Shown piece by piece: positions 4,616-5,916 of a stretch of DNA of 5,916 nt; within the stretch, counting starts at the first letter, position 1, and every line of letters begins with the position of its first letter. Below the pieces are notes generated by a model that did not search any database, was not told where the DNA came from, and saw only the letters and a program-made list of their open reading frames with translations. The DNA comes from an uncultured Clostridia bacterium (lineage in GTDB: Bacteria; Bacillota; Clostridia; Oscillospirales; Acutalibacteraceae). The stretch lies in assembly GCA_905236975.1 (NCBI GenBank), contig CAJOQU010000082.1, forward strand, positions 1-5,916. Reading direction: 5' to 3'. A program made the translations under genes and the position numbers.

Positions 4616-5916
4616 ATGAAATGGACTTCGCTTAATGATCTGCGCGAGCAGTATCTTTCGTTTTTTGAATCCAAAGGGCATTTGCGTTTGGGCAGCTTTT
4701 CCCTGGTGCCCAACAACGACAAATCGCTGTTGCTCATCAACTCGGGTATGGCGCCCATGAAAAAGTTTTTCACGGGGGAGGTTACACCGCCGTCGGTGCG
4801 GGTCACCACCTGCCAAAAGTGCATCCGCACGCCTGACCTGGAGCGCGTGGGGCATACTGCGCGGCATGGCACTTATTTTGAAATGCTGGGCAATTTCTCA
4901 TTTGGAGATTACTTTAAAGAGCAGGCCATCACCTGGGCATGGGAATTTTTGACCGAAACCCTGGCCATCCCGAAGGAGTTGCTGTGGCCGTCCGTCTATG
5001 AGCAGGACGACGAGGCCTATGCCATTTGGAGGGACAAGATCGGCGTGCCGGAGGAGCATATCGTCAAGCTCGGCAAGGAGGATAACTTCTGGGAGCACGG
5101 CACCGGTCCCTGCGGCCCGTGCAGTGAGATTTATTTTGACCGCGGCGAAAAGTACGGCTGCGGCTCACCCGATTGCAAGCCGGGCTGTGACTGCGACCGT
5201 TACATGGAAATTTGGAACAACGTTTTTTCCCAGTTCAACAACATGGGGGACGGTACTTACACCGAGCTGGAGCATAAAAACATCGATACCGGCATGGGGC
5301 TGGAACGCCTTGCCTGCGTGATGCAGGGGGTCGATAATATGTTCGAGGTCGATACCATTCGCAATATTTTGAACAAGGTTTGCGAATTGTCGGGCAAGGA
5401 ATACGGCGCCGGTGAAAAGGAGGATATTTCGATCCGTGCCGTGACCGACCACATCCGTGCCTCCACCTTTATGATCAGTGACGGCATTATCCCTTCTAAC
5501 GAAGGTCGCGGCTACGTTTTGCGTCGATTGATCCGCCGTGCGGCGCGCCACGGTAAGCTGATTGGCATTGACAAACCGTTTTTGGCGGATCTGTGCGATT
5601 CTGTGATCGCTGAAAACAAGGCGGGCTACCCCGAGCTTGAAGAAAAGCGGGAGCTGATCAAAAAGGTCATTGCCAACGAAGAAAACAACTTCAATAAGAC
5701 CATCGACCAAGGCCTTGCCATGCTGAACGCCCTGACCGCGGGCGGCGGCGTGCTGTCGGGGGAAGACGCGTTTAAGCTGTATGATACTTACGGCTTTCCG
5801 CTTGACCTGACCAAGGATATTTTGGCCGAAAAGAATATGACGGTGGACGAAGAGACCTTCCGTAAACTGATGGAGAAACAGCGTGAGCTTGCGCGTTCGG
5901 CGCGCAAATCGGCCGA
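4616..5916 (+). CDS. alaS: Alanine--tRNA ligase, N-terminal half (3' end outside window)
   Basis: The frame stays open from ATG 4616 to the window end, giving 433 residues of a family normally near 870-880. It charges tRNA-Ala with alanine using ATP. The N-terminus MKWTSLNDLREQYLSFFESK is typical. The class II motifs are present: TTCQKCIRTPDLERVGHTAR (64-83) leading to RHGTYFEMLGNFSFGDYF (motif 2, 83-100), HGTGPCGPCSEIYFD (161-175), and motif 3 NIDTGMGLERL (222-232). An extra Cys-rich loop, C182, C187, C191 and C193, looks like the zinc-binding insert found in many Firmicute AlaRS. The helical tRNA-recognition domain starts around 250 and includes SNEGRGYVLRRLIRRAARHG (294-313). The editing and C-Ala domains lie beyond the window. 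AAAGGA at 4601-4606 supports the start. The ATG at 4606 is out of frame. Confidence 0.97.
   Translation, partial: MKWTSLNDLREQYLSFFESKGHLRLGSFSLVPNNDKSLLLINSGMAPMKKFFTGEVTPPSVRVTTCQKCIRTPDLERVGHTARHGTYFEMLGNFSFGDYFKEQAITWAWEFLTETLAIPKELLWPSVYEQDDEAYAIWRDKIGVPEEHIVKLGKEDNFWEHGTGPCGPCSEIYFDRGEKYGCGSPDCKPGCDCDRYMEIWNNVFSQFNNMGDGTYTELEHKNIDTGMGLERLACVMQGVDNMFEVDTIRNILNKVCELSGKEYGAGEKEDISIRAVTDHIRASTFMISDGIIPSNEGRGYVLRRLIRRAARHGKLIGIDKPFLADLCDSVIAENKAGYPELEEKRELIKKVIANEENNFNKTIDQGLAMLNALTAGGGVLSGEDAFKLYDTYGFPLDLTKDILAEKNMTVDEETFRKLMEKQRELARSARKSA

Noticed and set aside
4345..4872. 175-codon minus-strand frame
   Set aside because: It crosses the ruvX/alaS promoter region and is antisense to a clear alaS start, so it is a shadow frame.
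5165..5710. 181-codon minus-strand frame
   Set aside because: It lies entirely antisense to the catalytic domain of alaS.

Overview
The window looks like a chromosomal segment from a Clostridia-type Firmicute, most likely a gut-associated Oscillospirales/Ruminococcaceae relative. This is an inference from four things: purine-rich Shine-Dalgarno sites (for example AAAGGAGG), near-consensus sigma-A promoters with 17-bp spacers, moderate GC, and the DUF1292, ruvX and alaS family set, which in Firmicutes usually sits in one locus. No phage, plasmid, IS or CRISPR signal was found.

Layout: (1) 1-669 (+) is the 3' end of a ribosomal protein S1-type gene with a long acidic Ala/Glu/Pro tail, followed by three hairpins, the last a Rho-independent terminator. 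(2) 806-1187 is AT-rich and lacks a convincing protein gene. On the minus strand it carries a perfect TTGACA-17-TATAAT promoter pointing into about 300 bases that hold a threefold repeated motif and several Shine-Dalgarno/ATG mini-ORFs, a candidate undescribed RNA. (3) 1188-3221 (+) is a promoter, a structured leader of about 100 nt and a complete multidrug-type ABC exporter half-transporter. (4) 3218-3722 (+) is a promoter overlapping the ABC stop codon, a leader of about 155 nt with competing structures that can bury the ribosome binding site, and a small acidic DUF1292 protein. (5) About 3730-3911 (+) folds as expected for 6S RNA (ssrS). (6) 4008-4427 (-) is ruvX, ending at a 16-bp hairpin terminator that separates it from the convergent 6S RNA. 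(7) From 4616 (+) runs the first half of alaS, under its own consensus promoter, divergent from ruvX.

Most genes are housekeeping: translation (S1, AlaRS), rRNA maturation or DNA repair (RuvX/YqgF) and RNA polymerase control (6S RNA). The ABC exporter has no adjacent partner and is probably an independent unit. The parts that deserve attention are non-coding: the minus-strand transcript at 770-1106, the two structured leaders, and the 6S RNA abutting a DUF1292 gene. Fold statements rest on base-pair inspection by eye, not on computed energies.
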